This document shows positions 7,717-15,853 of a stretch of DNA of 23,482 nucleotides, piece after piece. The first letter of the stretch is position 1, and each line of letters starts with the position of its first letter. Both the position numbers and the translations under genes were made by a program. The DNA is from a bacterium (GTDB taxonomy: Bacteria; Planctomycetota; UBA11346), in the NCBI GenBank assembly GCA_020049615.1, contig JAIFKN010000212.1, positions 1-23,482 on the forward strand. The letters are read 5' to 3'. Below the pieces are notes generated by a model. That model was not told where the DNA came from. It did no database searches and worked only from the letters and a program-made list of their open reading frames with translations.

Positions 7717-8775
7717 ATGTCCTGGCTCGATCGCTTCGTCGGCTTGTTCAGTCTCGATCTCGGGATCGACCTCGGCACCGCCAACACGCTCGTCGCGGTC
7801 AAGGGTCGCGGGGTGGTGATCAGCGAGCCGTCGGTGGTCGCAGTCAAGAAGGGCACCAAGCAGGTGATCGATGGGCCGACCGGCGAGGCCGTCGGCGACC
7901 AGGCCAAGATCATGCTGGGCAAGAACCCCGGCAACATCGATGTGATCAAGCCGCTCAAGGACGGCGTCATCGCCGACCTTGAGATCACCGAGCACATGCT
8001 GCGCTATTTCATCCGCAAGGCCTCCGGCGGCCGGCGGCTGGTCCCGCCACGCGTGGTGGTGGCGGTGCCCAGCGGCATCAATGAGGTCGAGAAGGGCGCT
8101 GTCACCAACAGCACGCGCAAGGCCGGCGCCCGCGAAGTGTTCCTGCTGCAGGAACCGATGGCTGCCGCGATCGGCGCCGGGCTGCCGGTGGCCGACCCGG
8201 TCGGCTCGATGATCGTCGACATCGGCGGAGGCACTACCGAGGTCGCGGTGATCTCGATGGTCGGCATCGTCACCAGCGAAAGCGTGCGCTGCGCCGGCGA
8301 CGAGATCGACCAGGCGATCATCAAGTACCTCAAGAGCCAGTACTCGGTCGTGATCGGCGAGAATACAGCGGAACAGGTGAAGCTGATCATCGGGTGCGCC
8401 GTCGCCCCGGCCGAGGAGCTGCGCATGCCGATCAAGGGGCGCGATCTGCGCACCGGCCTGCCGCACCAGCTCGAGATCACCTCCACCGAGATCGCCGAGG
8501 CCATCCGCCCGCAGGTCCAGACGATCGTCGGCGCGATCAAGATGGTGCTCGAGCGCACGGCCCCGGAGCTCGCCTCCGACCTGATCGAGCACGGCATCAC
8601 CATGGCCGGAGGGACGAGCCAGCTGCGCGGCCTCGCCGACCTGATCGCCCGCGAGACGCGCCTGCCGGTCTATGTCGCCAACGACCCGATGACCTGCGTC
8701 GCCCGCGGCTGCGCGGCGCTGCTCGAGGATCTGGATTCGCTCAAGCAGATCCTCGAAGCAGGCGTGCAGCAGTAG
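7717..8775 (+). CDS. mreB: Rod shape-determining protein MreB
   Basis: A 352-aa actin-fold ATPase that forms membrane-bound filaments and guides side-wall peptidoglycan synthesis. The actin-family motifs are in order: phosphate 1 [12 protein letters not shown] (residues 14-25), phosphate 2 [10 protein letters not shown] (167-176) and the adenosine motif [11 protein letters not shown] (from 296). The length is normal, and the N-terminus contains a short amphipathic stretch (WLDRFVGLF) typical of its membrane anchor. The start has a GGGGGTGAT stretch upstream but no close match to a ribosome site. No mreC, mreD, pbp2 or rodA gene follows; the next gene converges after only 17 bases. mreB is variably present in the Planctomycetota and often lost in the budding orders, so its presence points to a group that divides in the usual way (inference). 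Confidence 0.96.
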   Translation: MSWLDRFVGLFSLDLGIDLGTANTLVAVKGRGVVISEPSVVAVKKGTKQVIDGPTGEAVGDQAKIMLGKNPGNIDVIKPLKDGVIADLEITEHMLRYFIRKASGGRRLVPPRVVVAVPSGINEVEKGAVTNSTRKAGAREVFLLQEPMAAAIGAGLPVADPVGSMIVDIGGGTTEVAVISMVGIVTSESVRCAGDEIDQAIIKYLKSQYSVVIGENTAEQVKLIIGCAVAPAEELRMPIKGRDLRTGLPHQLEITSTEIAEAIRPQVQTIVGAIKMVLERTAPELASDLIEHGITMAGGTSQLRGLADLIARETRLPVYVANDPMTCVARGCAALLEDLDSLKQILEAGVQQ

Positions 8776-8776
8776 C

Positions 8777-8790
8777 CCGGATCTGTCCGG
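8777..8790. terminator. Possible bidirectional hairpin between convergent genes
   Basis: CCGGA (8777-8781), loop TCTG, TCCGG (8786-8790) form a perfect 5-bp GC-rich stem inside the 17-base gap between the stops of mreB and the caspase gene. There is no run of T on either strand, so it would be at most a weak or factor-dependent terminator. Confidence 0.3.
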
Positions 8791-8792
8791 CG

Positions 8793-10415
8793 TCAGGGGG
8801 TGACGACGAAACGGAAGCCGAGGTCGCGGCTGCGGTAGTCGGGCTTCTCGGCCAGACGGGATCCTGGTGCGACCCGCGAGGCCTTGTCGAGGAAACCGCC
8901 GCCGCGCAGGCACCGTTTGCCGGCATCGTCGTCGGCGCACCACTCCCAGACGTTGCCAAGCATGTCATGGAGGCCGAAGGCGTTGGCCTTGGCGGTACGA
9001 ACCTCCTGCGGATTGGTTATGCCGCTGCCGCGGATCCAGGCATGGCCGTCCAGGTTGGCAGGCGCTTCGGCACCTGCGGTCGCCGACCAGGTCCATTCGG
9101 CCTCGGTCGGGAGACGCGCCTGGAGTCCAGGCACTGCGGCATTGAGCTTGGCAAGGAAGGTCTGCACCTCGTTCCAGTTCACCGTCTCGACCGGCAGCAG
9201 CAGGGCCTGGGGCTCGCTGCCGGTCCCCTGGAGCAGTTCCTTCAACCGGGTCTGCCCACTCCAGCTCGCGGGATTGGCTCCCATCACCGCCTGCCACAAC
9301 CGTTGAGTACATTCGCTGTCAGCTACCCAGAGTTGATCGACCCCGCCGCCGGCGGGCACCAGACGCATGCGCTGGCTGGCGTTGCCGATGGCGACCTCGG
9401 CCCAGGCACCGGTCGCGTCGCTGCCGCTCCGGGCTGCCCACTGAACCGCACCGGCGGCCGTCAGCACGTCGCTGGTCCGCCTGATTTTCAGAGAATCGTA
9501 GAGATCGGTGCCGCCCGGGGCGGGCAGGGCCAAACCCTCGAGCACCTTGGTGGCACGCGGGCTTTCGAACACGACGTCGCCTTTGTTCAAGCCGCTCTGC
9601 TCGCTGATGCCGGCCTGCGGGGTCTGCCGGCCACCAGCGGCGGCGCGCCGGCCCATGACCTGCTGACGCAGGTGCAGGGCCAGTTCGCTGCCGGTGGTCC
9701 AGCCATCCTTGTTCACATCGGCCGCGCCCTCGGTGAGGGCGGCGACGAATTCCTCGCGGAAGATAGAGGTGTCCGGCACCTGCTCGTCGGCCGAGCCGCT
9801 GGTGATGAACATGCGCACCGGTTCGGCGGCCTGCTGCAGGATGGCTTCGCTGCCGCCACGCAACGGGGCAAACAGGGCGCCCGAGAAGCAGGCATCGAAC
9901 ACCGCCAGGGCATGGCGGCAACCAAGTTCCTGGGCGGCGATCTTGATGCGCTGGATCGGGTAGGCTCTGGCGATGAAGGCTGGCCGGTTCGCGTCGGTCG
10001 GCACAGGTGCGTCGATCGGCACGAGGTAGCCGTTCTCCTGGCCCTGGTTGTTCTTCAGGGTCTGGCCGTGTCCAGCGTAGTAGAAGACGACGCGGCCATT
10101 GGGATCCTGGCCCTTCTCGGCGACGAAGGTGGAGATGCGCTCGTCCATCTGGGTGCGGTTGAGATCGTTCGCCACCTCGACGGAGAAGCCCTGCTTCTCC
10201 AGGGCGGAGCGCACCGCCGCGACGTCGGTAGCGACCCCGGCAAGCGGTGGCCAACCGGCGTTGTAGCGGCTGTTGCCGATGATGAGCGCGTGATGGCTGG
10301 TGAAACGCGCGATCTCGCGTCCATCGGCGGCCTTGACCACCAGCGGCTTCAGCCCGCGGGATTCCTCGGCGACGATCAGGGACAGGCACAGCAGGCAGAG
10401 CAGGAGTCGGGACAT
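8793..10415 (-). CDS. Exported caspase-fold peptidase fused to an FGE/SUMF1-like domain
   Basis: 540 aa from the ATG at 10415. Residues 1-16 are a signal peptide (MSRLLLCLLCLSLIVA). Residues about 40-250 form a peptidase C14 (caspase p20-like) domain with the His/Cys pair visible: His116 in FYYAGHG and Cys176 in VFDACFSG. DVNKDGWTTGSE at 233-244 fits a calcium-binding EF-hand loop. Residues about 348-540 are an SUMF1/FGE-type C-lectin-like fold (RLPTEAEW, GLHDMLGNVWEWC, RGGGFLD, GFRFV). The region where true FGEs carry two active-site cysteines reads LDKASRVAPGSR, without them, so it is unlikely to make formylglycine. Substrate and role are unknown; caspase-FGE combinations occur in many bacteria. 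A start at 10478 would hide the signal peptide and overlap the upstream gene, so it is rejected. The mobA-like gene lies 59 bases upstream on the same strand. Confidence 0.9.
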   Translation of the reverse strand: MSRLLLCLLCLSLIVAEESRGLKPLVVKAADGREIARFTSHHALIIGNSRYNAGWPPLAGVATDVAAVRSALEKQGFSVEVANDLNRTQMDERISTFVAEKGQDPNGRVVFYYAGHGQTLKNNQGQENGYLVPIDAPVPTDANRPAFIARAYPIQRIKIAAQELGCRHALAVFDACFSGALFAPLRGGSEAILQQAAEPVRMFITSGSADEQVPDTSIFREEFVAALTEGAADVNKDGWTTGSELALHLRQQVMGRRAAAGGRQTPQAGISEQSGLNKGDVVFESPRATKVLEGLALPAPGGTDLYDSLKIRRTSDVLTAAGAVQWAARSGSDATGAWAEVAIGNASQRMRLVPAGGGVDQLWVADSECTQRLWQAVMGANPASWSGQTRLKELLQGTGSEPQALLLPVETVNWNEVQTFLAKLNAAVPGLQARLPTEAEWTWSATAGAEAPANLDGHAWIRGSGITNPQEVRTAKANAFGLHDMLGNVWEWCADDDAGKRCLRGGGFLDKASRVAPGSRLAEKPDYRSRDLGFRFVVTP

Positions 10416-10474
10416 ATCGGCAATGTGCCGGAGGTGCGTCGCCAGGCCAGTGCCGGCTTGATGGACGCTGGTTG

Positions 10475-11020
10475 TCACCAGGCCGACGCATCCGCAGGCG
10501 TATCGATGTCCCTGAACGCGGCTGCGTCAGGGAAGCGCACGGACGTGGCGCCCAGCCGCTCCCACAGGCGGCCGACTCCGAGCTCTCCACGGTCGAGGGC
10601 TGCCGAGACCTCGCTCGCCAGGCCGGCGGCGACCACGGCGCAGAGGGGCTGCATGCGGTCGGTCCAGGCGACGGATAGGCGCCCATCCCAGCCTCCGATC
10701 AGATGACCCAGGTGGATCGCGCTGAGGCCGGGCATGTCGCCTGCGACCAGGCAGACGGGCGCCGGGGCCAGGGCCAGCAGCGCTGCCTCGATCCCGGCCA
10801 ACGGGCCCAAGCCTGGTCGCCGGTCCGGGAACACCTGTCGATCCGCGTAGGGGGCGGCATCATTGGCGATGATCACCACCGGAGCGCAGCCGGCCTGTTC
10901 CAAGGCCGCGGACAGACGCTGCGCAGGGGTGCTGCCGTCGCGCAGGCGGATCGCAGCCTTGTGCGGATTGCCCATCCGGTTGCCGCGTCCTCCGGCGATG
11001 ATGGCGCCTGCGATCTGCAT
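10475..11020 (-). CDS. mobA: MobA-like molybdenum cofactor guanylyltransferase
   Basis: A 181-aa GT-A-type nucleotidyltransferase. Motifs in order: IAGGRGNRMG (residues 8-17, nucleotide-binding loop of the family LAGGxSxRMG type), Lys21, DRRPGLGPLAGI (66-77), GDMP (94-97, metal-binding aspartate), MQPLCAV and a C-terminal DIDTPAD. MobA joins GMP to molybdopterin to make the guanine dinucleotide cofactor of DMSO reductase-type enzymes. No other molybdenum gene is in the window, so the related CTP- or sugar-specific enzymes are possible; the GPLAGI and DMP pattern fits MobA best. It is upstream of the caspase gene on the same strand and divergent from the rhamnosidase, with 120 bases between. 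No strong ribosome site is seen. Confidence 0.75.
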   Translation of the reverse strand: MQIAGAIIAGGRGNRMGNPHKAAIRLRDGSTPAQRLSAALEQAGCAPVVIIANDAAPYADRQVFPDRRPGLGPLAGIEAALLALAPAPVCLVAGDMPGLSAIHLGHLIGGWDGRLSVAWTDRMQPLCAVVAAGLASEVSAALDRGELGVGRLWERLGATSVRFPDAAAFRDIDTPADASAW

Positions 11021-11140
11021 GGCGGCAGGATCGGTGGTCCGCGTCGGGCATCAATCGCGTGCTTGTAGCGGCGGCCTTCGGTGGGGTTGCCGGTCGCGCC
11101 TCTGCACGCGAACATCGGGCAACGTCTGTAAGGAACCGAT

Positions 11141-13468
11141 ATGCGCCGCCTCGTTCCGCCTACGTGCGATCCATTCAAGATCCCGCTCGACGGCCAACGC
11201 GTCTGGACGCGCGGCTGCTGGCCGGCTTCCTGGGTCGACTGCCCCCAGTCGGGCGAGGTCGCGCTCTTCCGTCGGCGCTTCGCCTGGCCCGGCGGCGTCC
11301 TGCGCATCCATCTGAGCGCCGACCAGCGCTACGAGGCCTTCCTCGACGGCGCCCCGATCGGTCGCGGTCCCGAACGCGGCGATCTCGGGCAATGGCATTT
11401 CGAGAGCCATGATCTCGACCTGCCGGCAGGCGAGCACCTGCTGGTTGCCCGGGTGTGGTGCCTGGCCATGGCTCCCTTCGCGCAGATCACGCAACGCCTG
11501 GGCTGGCTGTGCGCCGCGGAGGGGGTCGCTAAGGACCTGCTGAACACCGGCGCTGCCGGTTGGGAGTGCCGCCCTGAACTGGCCTGGCGCCCGCTCGAAC
11601 GCGGCGTCGCCTGGGGTTGCGGCAGCAAGGTCGAGGTTACGGTCGACCAGGATCTGCTCGACGGGCCCGGCGGTGGCGGGGCCGGCTGGTCGCCGGTGCG
11701 CGTCTGCGGTGCAGCGAATGTGCGTTGGCATGGTCGCGAGACCGGGCAGCGCGGGACCTATCAGCTGACGCCGGCGACCCTGCCGCCCCAGGAGGAGGTG
11801 GTGACGCGCGGGGCTCTGGTCCGCCACATCTCCACCGCAGCGCTCGACGCCCCGGTCCGCTCGGCCGACCATCTTGCGGCCGAAGCGGCGTCCTGGCAGG
11901 CGGTGCTCGATGGCGCCGGCCGGCTCGAACTGGCTCCCGGCACGCGTCGGTTGGTGCTGCTGGACCTGGGACACTACCGCTGCGCCTATCCGGAAGTGAG
12001 CGCTTCGGGTACCGGGCGGATCCGCGCCGAATGGGCCGAGGCCCTGTTCACCATGCCCGACGGCGACCGCAAGGCCGACCGGGCGGCGATCGAAGGCCTG
12101 TGGTTCCGTGGTGTCGGCGACACCTTCGTCTTCACCGGTCCGTCCGGCACCGCATCCACCCTCTGGTGGGAGTCCGGGCGGTTCGTGCGACTGCTGGTCG
12201 AGGCCGGCGAGCGCCCGCTGATCGTGCAGGGGCTGGCCTGGCGGGAGTCCGGCTATCCGTTGCGCGTCGAAGCGGCCTGGGCGAGCGGCGACGCCGCCTT
12301 CGACTCCAGCGGCGGGCTGATGGAGCGGGTGCTGCGCCGATGCGCGCACGAGACCTTCATGGACTGCCCGTACTATGAGCAGTTGCAGTACATCGGTGAT
12401 ACGCGGCTCGAATGCCTGGTCATGCGCTCGCTGACCCGCGACCATCGCCTGGCCGACAAGGCCCTCTCGGCCTTCGCCTGGTCGCTCGACTACCGCGGTC
12501 TGCTGTGCAGCCGCTACCCCACCTGCCACGAGCAGAACATCCCGACCTTCAGCATGCTGTGGATCGGGATGCTGCACGACGTGCTGCTCTACGGCGACCC
12601 GGCACTGGTGCGGGCCCATCTCGGCTGCATGCGGTCGGTACGCGAGACCGCCCGCGCCCGGGTCGGCGCCGATGGCGTGGTCACCAGCGAGCCGGGCTGG
12701 AACTTCGTCGACTGGGTGCCGAGCTGGCGGGACGGCGAGCCGCCCGGGGCCGAGACCGGCGGCTCGTCGGTGGTTGCCTGGCTGCTGGCCTGCGCCCTGA
12801 TGCAATCCGCCGCGCTGGAGGACTGGGCCGGCGAGCCGGCTCTGGCCGAGCGCGACCGTGCCACGGCCCGTCGCATCGCCGCCGGCTGCGAGGCGTGCTG
12901 GGATGCCAAGCGCGCGCTCTACCGCGACGTCGCCGGCGGATCGACCTACAGCGAGCATGCCCAGGTCATGGCCCTGCTCTCCGGCCTGCTGCAGGCGGAG
13001 CGGGCGGCGCGGATCCTCGACAGCCTCGCCTCCGCCCCGGATCTGGCCCGCACCACCGTGTACTTCAGCCACTACCTGTTCGAGGTCGCCGCCCGCTTCC
13101 GCCGCCCGGACCTGATGCTGCCGCGGCTGTCCTTCTGGAGCGGGCTCGCCGGCCAGGGCTTCACCACCGTGCCCGAGGCGCCCGAGCCCAGCCGCAGCGA
13201 CTGCCACGCCTGGGGCGCGCATCCGCTCTACCACCGGCTCGCCTCCATCCTCGGCATCCGTCCGGCCGCGCCGGGCTTCGCCGCGGTGCGGATCGCGCCC
13301 ATGCTCGGCACGCTGGAACATGCCTCGGGCACCTGGCCGCACCTGCTCGGCGACATCCGCGTCGAGGTCCGCGGCGCCCATGGCAGGGTCAGCCTGCCGC
13401 CCGGTCTGCCTGGCACCCTGGTGCTGGCCGGTGTCGAACGGGCCATCGACCGCGAACTCGCCTGGTAG
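11141..13468 (+). CDS. GH78 family alpha-L-rhamnosidase-like glycoside hydrolase
   Basis: A 775-aa protein. The first 300 or so residues look like beta-sandwich domains (for example AGEHLLVARVWCLAM). An (alpha/alpha)6 barrel follows, with the family motif DCPYYEQLQYIGDTRLE at 408-424, then SRSDCHAWGAHPLYH near 685-700 and LGIRPAAPGFAAVRIAP leading to a final beta domain. GH78 enzymes remove terminal alpha-L-rhamnose with inversion. The YYEQ form of the motif is common in uncharacterised subgroups, so the true sugar may differ. There is no signal peptide, so the enzyme would act in the cytoplasm unless a non-classical route exists. The ATG has AAGGA upstream at good spacing. The sulfatase follows after about 46 bases, so the two genes are probably one operon. 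Confidence 0.88.
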   Translation: MRRLVPPTCDPFKIPLDGQRVWTRGCWPASWVDCPQSGEVALFRRRFAWPGGVLRIHLSADQRYEAFLDGAPIGRGPERGDLGQWHFESHDLDLPAGEHLLVARVWCLAMAPFAQITQRLGWLCAAEGVAKDLLNTGAAGWECRPELAWRPLERGVAWGCGSKVEVTVDQDLLDGPGGGGAGWSPVRVCGAANVRWHGRETGQRGTYQLTPATLPPQEEVVTRGALVRHISTAALDAPVRSADHLAAEAASWQAVLDGAGRLELAPGTRRLVLLDLGHYRCAYPEVSASGTGRIRAEWAEALFTMPDGDRKADRAAIEGLWFRGVGDTFVFTGPSGTASTLWWESGRFVRLLVEAGERPLIVQGLAWRESGYPLRVEAAWASGDAAFDSSGGLMERVLRRCAHETFMDCPYYEQLQYIGDTRLECLVMRSLTRDHRLADKALSAFAWSLDYRGLLCSRYPTCHEQNIPTFSMLWIGMLHDVLLYGDPALVRAHLGCMRSVRETARARVGADGVVTSEPGWNFVDWVPSWRDGEPPGAETGGSSVVAWLLACALMQSAALEDWAGEPALAERDRATARRIAAGCEACWDAKRALYRDVAGGSTYSEHAQVMALLSGLLQAERAARILDSLASAPDLARTTVYFSHYLFEVAARFRRPDLMLPRLSFWSGLAGQGFTTVPEAPEPSRSDCHAWGAHPLYHRLASILGIRPAAPGFAAVRIAPMLGTLEHASGTWPHLLGDIRVEVRGAHGRVSLPPGLPGTLVLAGVERAIDRELAW

Positions 13469-13514
13469 TCGCCTGTGGCGCAGGATGGACGGGGCCCACA
13501 CTGCTGTGTCAGCC

Positions 13515-14894
13515 ATGCCGGACATCGCCCCGCCCAACATCCTGATCCTGCTGACCGACCAGCAGAGCTACGACCTGCTCTCCTGCGCCGGCAACCGGTG
13601 GGTCTCCACGCCGGCGCTCGACCGCTTGGCGGCTGGCGGCACCCGCTTCACCCGCGCCTACTGCAGCGACCCGGTCTGCATCCCGTCGCGTTTCAGCATG
13701 TTCACCGGCCGCATGCCTTCAGCGATCGGCATGCGCGGGAATGGCGGGCCCAACCTGCTGCCGTTCACGGCTGAGCATGACAGCGCCGGCCTGGGTCACC
13801 TCCTGCGCGGTGCCGGCTACGAGACCTGGTACGGCGGCAAGGTGCATTGGCCGGTCAAGCTGACCCCGGAGCGCCTCGGCTTCACCACCTACTGTCGCGA
13901 TGAGCGCGAACGGCTGGCGGTGGACACCGCCAGCCTGATCCACTCCCAGGCGGGCCGACGCTGGGCGATGGTCGCCAGCCTGATCAACCCGCATGACATC
14001 TGCTACCAGGCGATCCGCGCTTTCGCGACGAGCGGTATCGACCAGGTGATTCTGGATGGCGGCGAGGTCGAACTGGAGAATCTCGACGAGGCCTTGCTTC
14101 CGCCCCCGGGCGTGGACCGGGAGGCCTTCCTGCGCGAGCACCTGCCGCCCCTGCCGGCGAACGCGGAGATCCAGGAGGATGAGCCAGAACTGATCTCCGC
14201 GGTGCTGGCGCAGCGGCCGTTCAAGGCGGCCGCCCGTGCCCGTTGGAGCGAGCAGGACTGGCGGCTGCACCGCTGGGCCTACGCCCGCCTGATGGAACGC
14301 GTCGACCGGCAGATCGGCGTGATCCTCGACGCCCTCGCGGCCAGCGGACAGGACCGCGACACCCTGGTGATCATGACCAGTGATCACGGCGACCATGCGG
14401 GTTCGCACCGTCTCGAGCACAAGACCTTCTTCTATGACGAGGCCGCCCGGGTGCCGTGGATCATGCGCCTCCCGGGACGCATTCCGGCTGGCGCTATCGT
14501 CGAAGACGGGCTGGTCGCCACCGGCCTCGACCTGATGGCGACCTGCTGCGACTACGCCGGCGCCAGCGTCCCGGCGCATTGCCTCGGGCGCAGCCAACGC
14601 GCCGTGGCCGAGGCTCAGCCAGGATCGGCACCGCGTACTTGGGTTTTCGGCGAGAACTCGGTCGGTCGCATGATCGTCACCCGCGAGTGGAAGTACGTCC
14701 GCTATGATCGTGGGAGCGGCTCCGAGCAGCTCTACGACCTCGTGCACGATCCGGGCGAGACGCGCAACCACGCCCATGATCCGGCCAATGCCGCGGTGCT
14801 GGCCAGACTGCGTTCGCACCTGGACGCCGAGATGGCGACGCATGCGGAGCTGGCCATCGGCCCGCCGCCGCCGCCGGCGCCGCTGGGGGAATAG
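13515..14894 (+). CDS. Type I sulfatase (alkaline-phosphatase-like fold)
   Basis: 459 aa from the ATG at 13515. Residues 8-17 (NILILLTDQQ) hold the first metal-binding aspartate, Asp15. Cys55 in the motif C-I-P-S-R (55-59) is the cysteine that maturation turns into formylglycine, followed by FTGR. MTSDHGDHAGSH (287-298) is the second metal site. A C-terminal block (REWKYVRYD, QLYDLVHDPGETRN) is typical of arylsulfatase A-like enzymes. The protein ends in a run of prolines. I see no signal peptide. Activation needs an FGE or an anaerobic sulfatase-maturing enzyme; none with the right residues is in the window. It follows the rhamnosidase closely, pointing to a shared substrate. An earlier in-frame ATG at 13485 is possible but adds only ten non-family residues. 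Confidence 0.93.
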   Translation: MPDIAPPNILILLTDQQSYDLLSCAGNRWVSTPALDRLAAGGTRFTRAYCSDPVCIPSRFSMFTGRMPSAIGMRGNGGPNLLPFTAEHDSAGLGHLLRGAGYETWYGGKVHWPVKLTPERLGFTTYCRDERERLAVDTASLIHSQAGRRWAMVASLINPHDICYQAIRAFATSGIDQVILDGGEVELENLDEALLPPPGVDREAFLREHLPPLPANAEIQEDEPELISAVLAQRPFKAAARARWSEQDWRLHRWAYARLMERVDRQIGVILDALAASGQDRDTLVIMTSDHGDHAGSHRLEHKTFFYDEAARVPWIMRLPGRIPAGAIVEDGLVATGLDLMATCCDYAGASVPAHCLGRSQRAVAEAQPGSAPRTWVFGENSVGRMIVTREWKYVRYDRGSGSEQLYDLVHDPGETRNHAHDPANAAVLARLRSHLDAEMATHAELAIGPPPPPAPLGE

Positions 14895-14896
14895 CT

Positions 14897-14913
14897 AGCG
14901 GGGCTCCGCCGCT
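14897..14913. terminator. Small hairpin between convergent sulfatase and AraC genes
   Basis: AGCGG (14897-14901) and CCGCT (14909-14913) can pair around a seven-base loop just after the sulfatase stop. The following bases to about 14945 are a GC-rich patch with no T run. The remaining 74-base gap shows nothing else. Support as a terminator is weak. Confidence 0.25.
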
Positions 14914-14968
14914 GCGCCCGCTGCGCTCCCGCACCCCGAGCCCTTTCGTCCTCGACTGGGTCTGCCTG

Positions 14969-15766
14969 TCACGTCCCGCCGCGTCGGCGCCACGCGGCCG
15001 GACTGGCGCCAGTGCGTTGTCGGAACCAGCGGCAGAAGTGGCTGGCGTCGCCAAAGCCGAGACGCACAGCCACCGCCTTGATCGCTTCATCCCGATCGCC
15101 GAGGGCGGCGCAGGCGTCCGCGAGCAGTCGCGATGCGACCCAGGCGCGCACGCTGCCGCCGCAGTGGCGACGGAACAGACGGTCGAGCTGCGGTCGCGAC
15201 AGTCCGGTGGTGGCGCGCAGGGCGTCCCAGGGCAGGGCCGCCGGCGAACGCTCCGCCAGCAGCAGGCGCTGGGCGGCAGCGACACGCGCCTCCGGCGGAG
15301 CGCCGGAGCCGGTGAGACCCAGGCGGACGCAGGCCAGGGCGCACCAGGAGATCACCGCCGACTGACGGGCCGCCCAGGCCGGGAGATCGTAGGAGTCGCG
15401 CATCGTCCGCGCCAATGTATCGGCTGCCGCGTCCAGCTCCGGAGCGGACGGGACCAGGCGAGGGGGCAGGCCGAGGGCGGGAGGCAGGCCATCCGGGCCG
15501 AGAACGCTGCAGCGGATCGAACGGATCGCGGCATCCTCGCTGAAACGGTGCCGGCGGGCCAGTCCAGGGGGGATCAGCACCCAGTCGCCAGGCCCGGCCC
15601 GTAGACGTCCGGCGGCATGGACCAGTTCCACTCCGCCACGACGCATCTGCCAGCCGACGACCAAGGAGTCACATGTGGCGAAGGCCCTGTTCGGCGCCGC
15701 CACCTCGCGGTCGTAGAACATGGATAATGAGAAACGCCAGCGATCCCAGTCGTCCTTGGCGGGCAT
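14969..15766 (-). CDS. AraC-family transcriptional regulator (first copy)
   Basis: 265 aa. The N-terminal half (about 30-130) resembles the AraC cupin-like sensor domain, with GDWVLIPPGLARRHRF as the typical turn. The last 100 residues carry the two helix-turn-helix units: LPWDALRATTGLSRPQLDRL and the conserved second unit IKAVAVRLGFGDASHFCRWF followed by RQRTGASPAAWRRR. It is divergent from the double FAD oxidoreductase gene with 87 bases between starts, and converges on the rhamnosidase-sulfatase operon. By position it most likely controls the oxidoreductase and perhaps the operon; the ligand, presumably a sugar, is inferred. The ATG at 15766 has no strong ribosome site. Confidence 0.92.
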   Translation of the reverse strand: MPAKDDWDRWRFSLSMFYDREVAAPNRAFATCDSLVVGWQMRRGGVELVHAAGRLRAGPGDWVLIPPGLARRHRFSEDAAIRSIRCSVLGPDGLPPALGLPPRLVPSAPELDAAADTLARTMRDSYDLPAWAARQSAVISWCALACVRLGLTGSGAPPEARVAAAQRLLLAERSPAALPWDALRATTGLSRPQLDRLFRRHCGGSVRAWVASRLLADACAALGDRDEAIKAVAVRLGFGDASHFCRWFRQRTGASPAAWRRRGGT

Positions 15767-15825
15767 GCCGGAGCATCACGCCAGTCCGGCCATGAGCAAT
15801 CCATACCATTCAGCGGGCTGGGCCA

Positions 15826-15838
15826 GACCATCCTGGTC
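15826..15838. promoter_or_regulatory. Candidate operator in the AraC/FAD divergent promoter region
   Basis: GACCA (15826-15830) and TGGTC (15834-15838) form a perfect inverted repeat with a three-base centre, 16 bases before the oxidoreductase ATG, in the 87-base divergent gap. It is short and such repeats occur by chance in GC-rich DNA. AraC proteins more often bind direct repeats, so support is slight. Confidence 0.25.
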
Positions 15839-15853
15839 GGCAGCATCCGAGGC

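Noticed and set aside
8394..10706. 770-codon plus-strand open frame opposite the caspase gene
   Set aside because: No recognisable motif; it starts inside mreB and runs antisense to a gene with clear catalytic residues.
11051..13540. 829-codon minus-strand open frame opposite the rhamnosidase
   Set aside because: Antisense shadow; it contains no domain pattern and overlaps the whole GH78 gene and its promoter.
14897..14945. Strong intrinsic terminator after the sulfatase gene
   Set aside because: Only a 5-bp stem and no T run; kept as a low-confidence hairpin.
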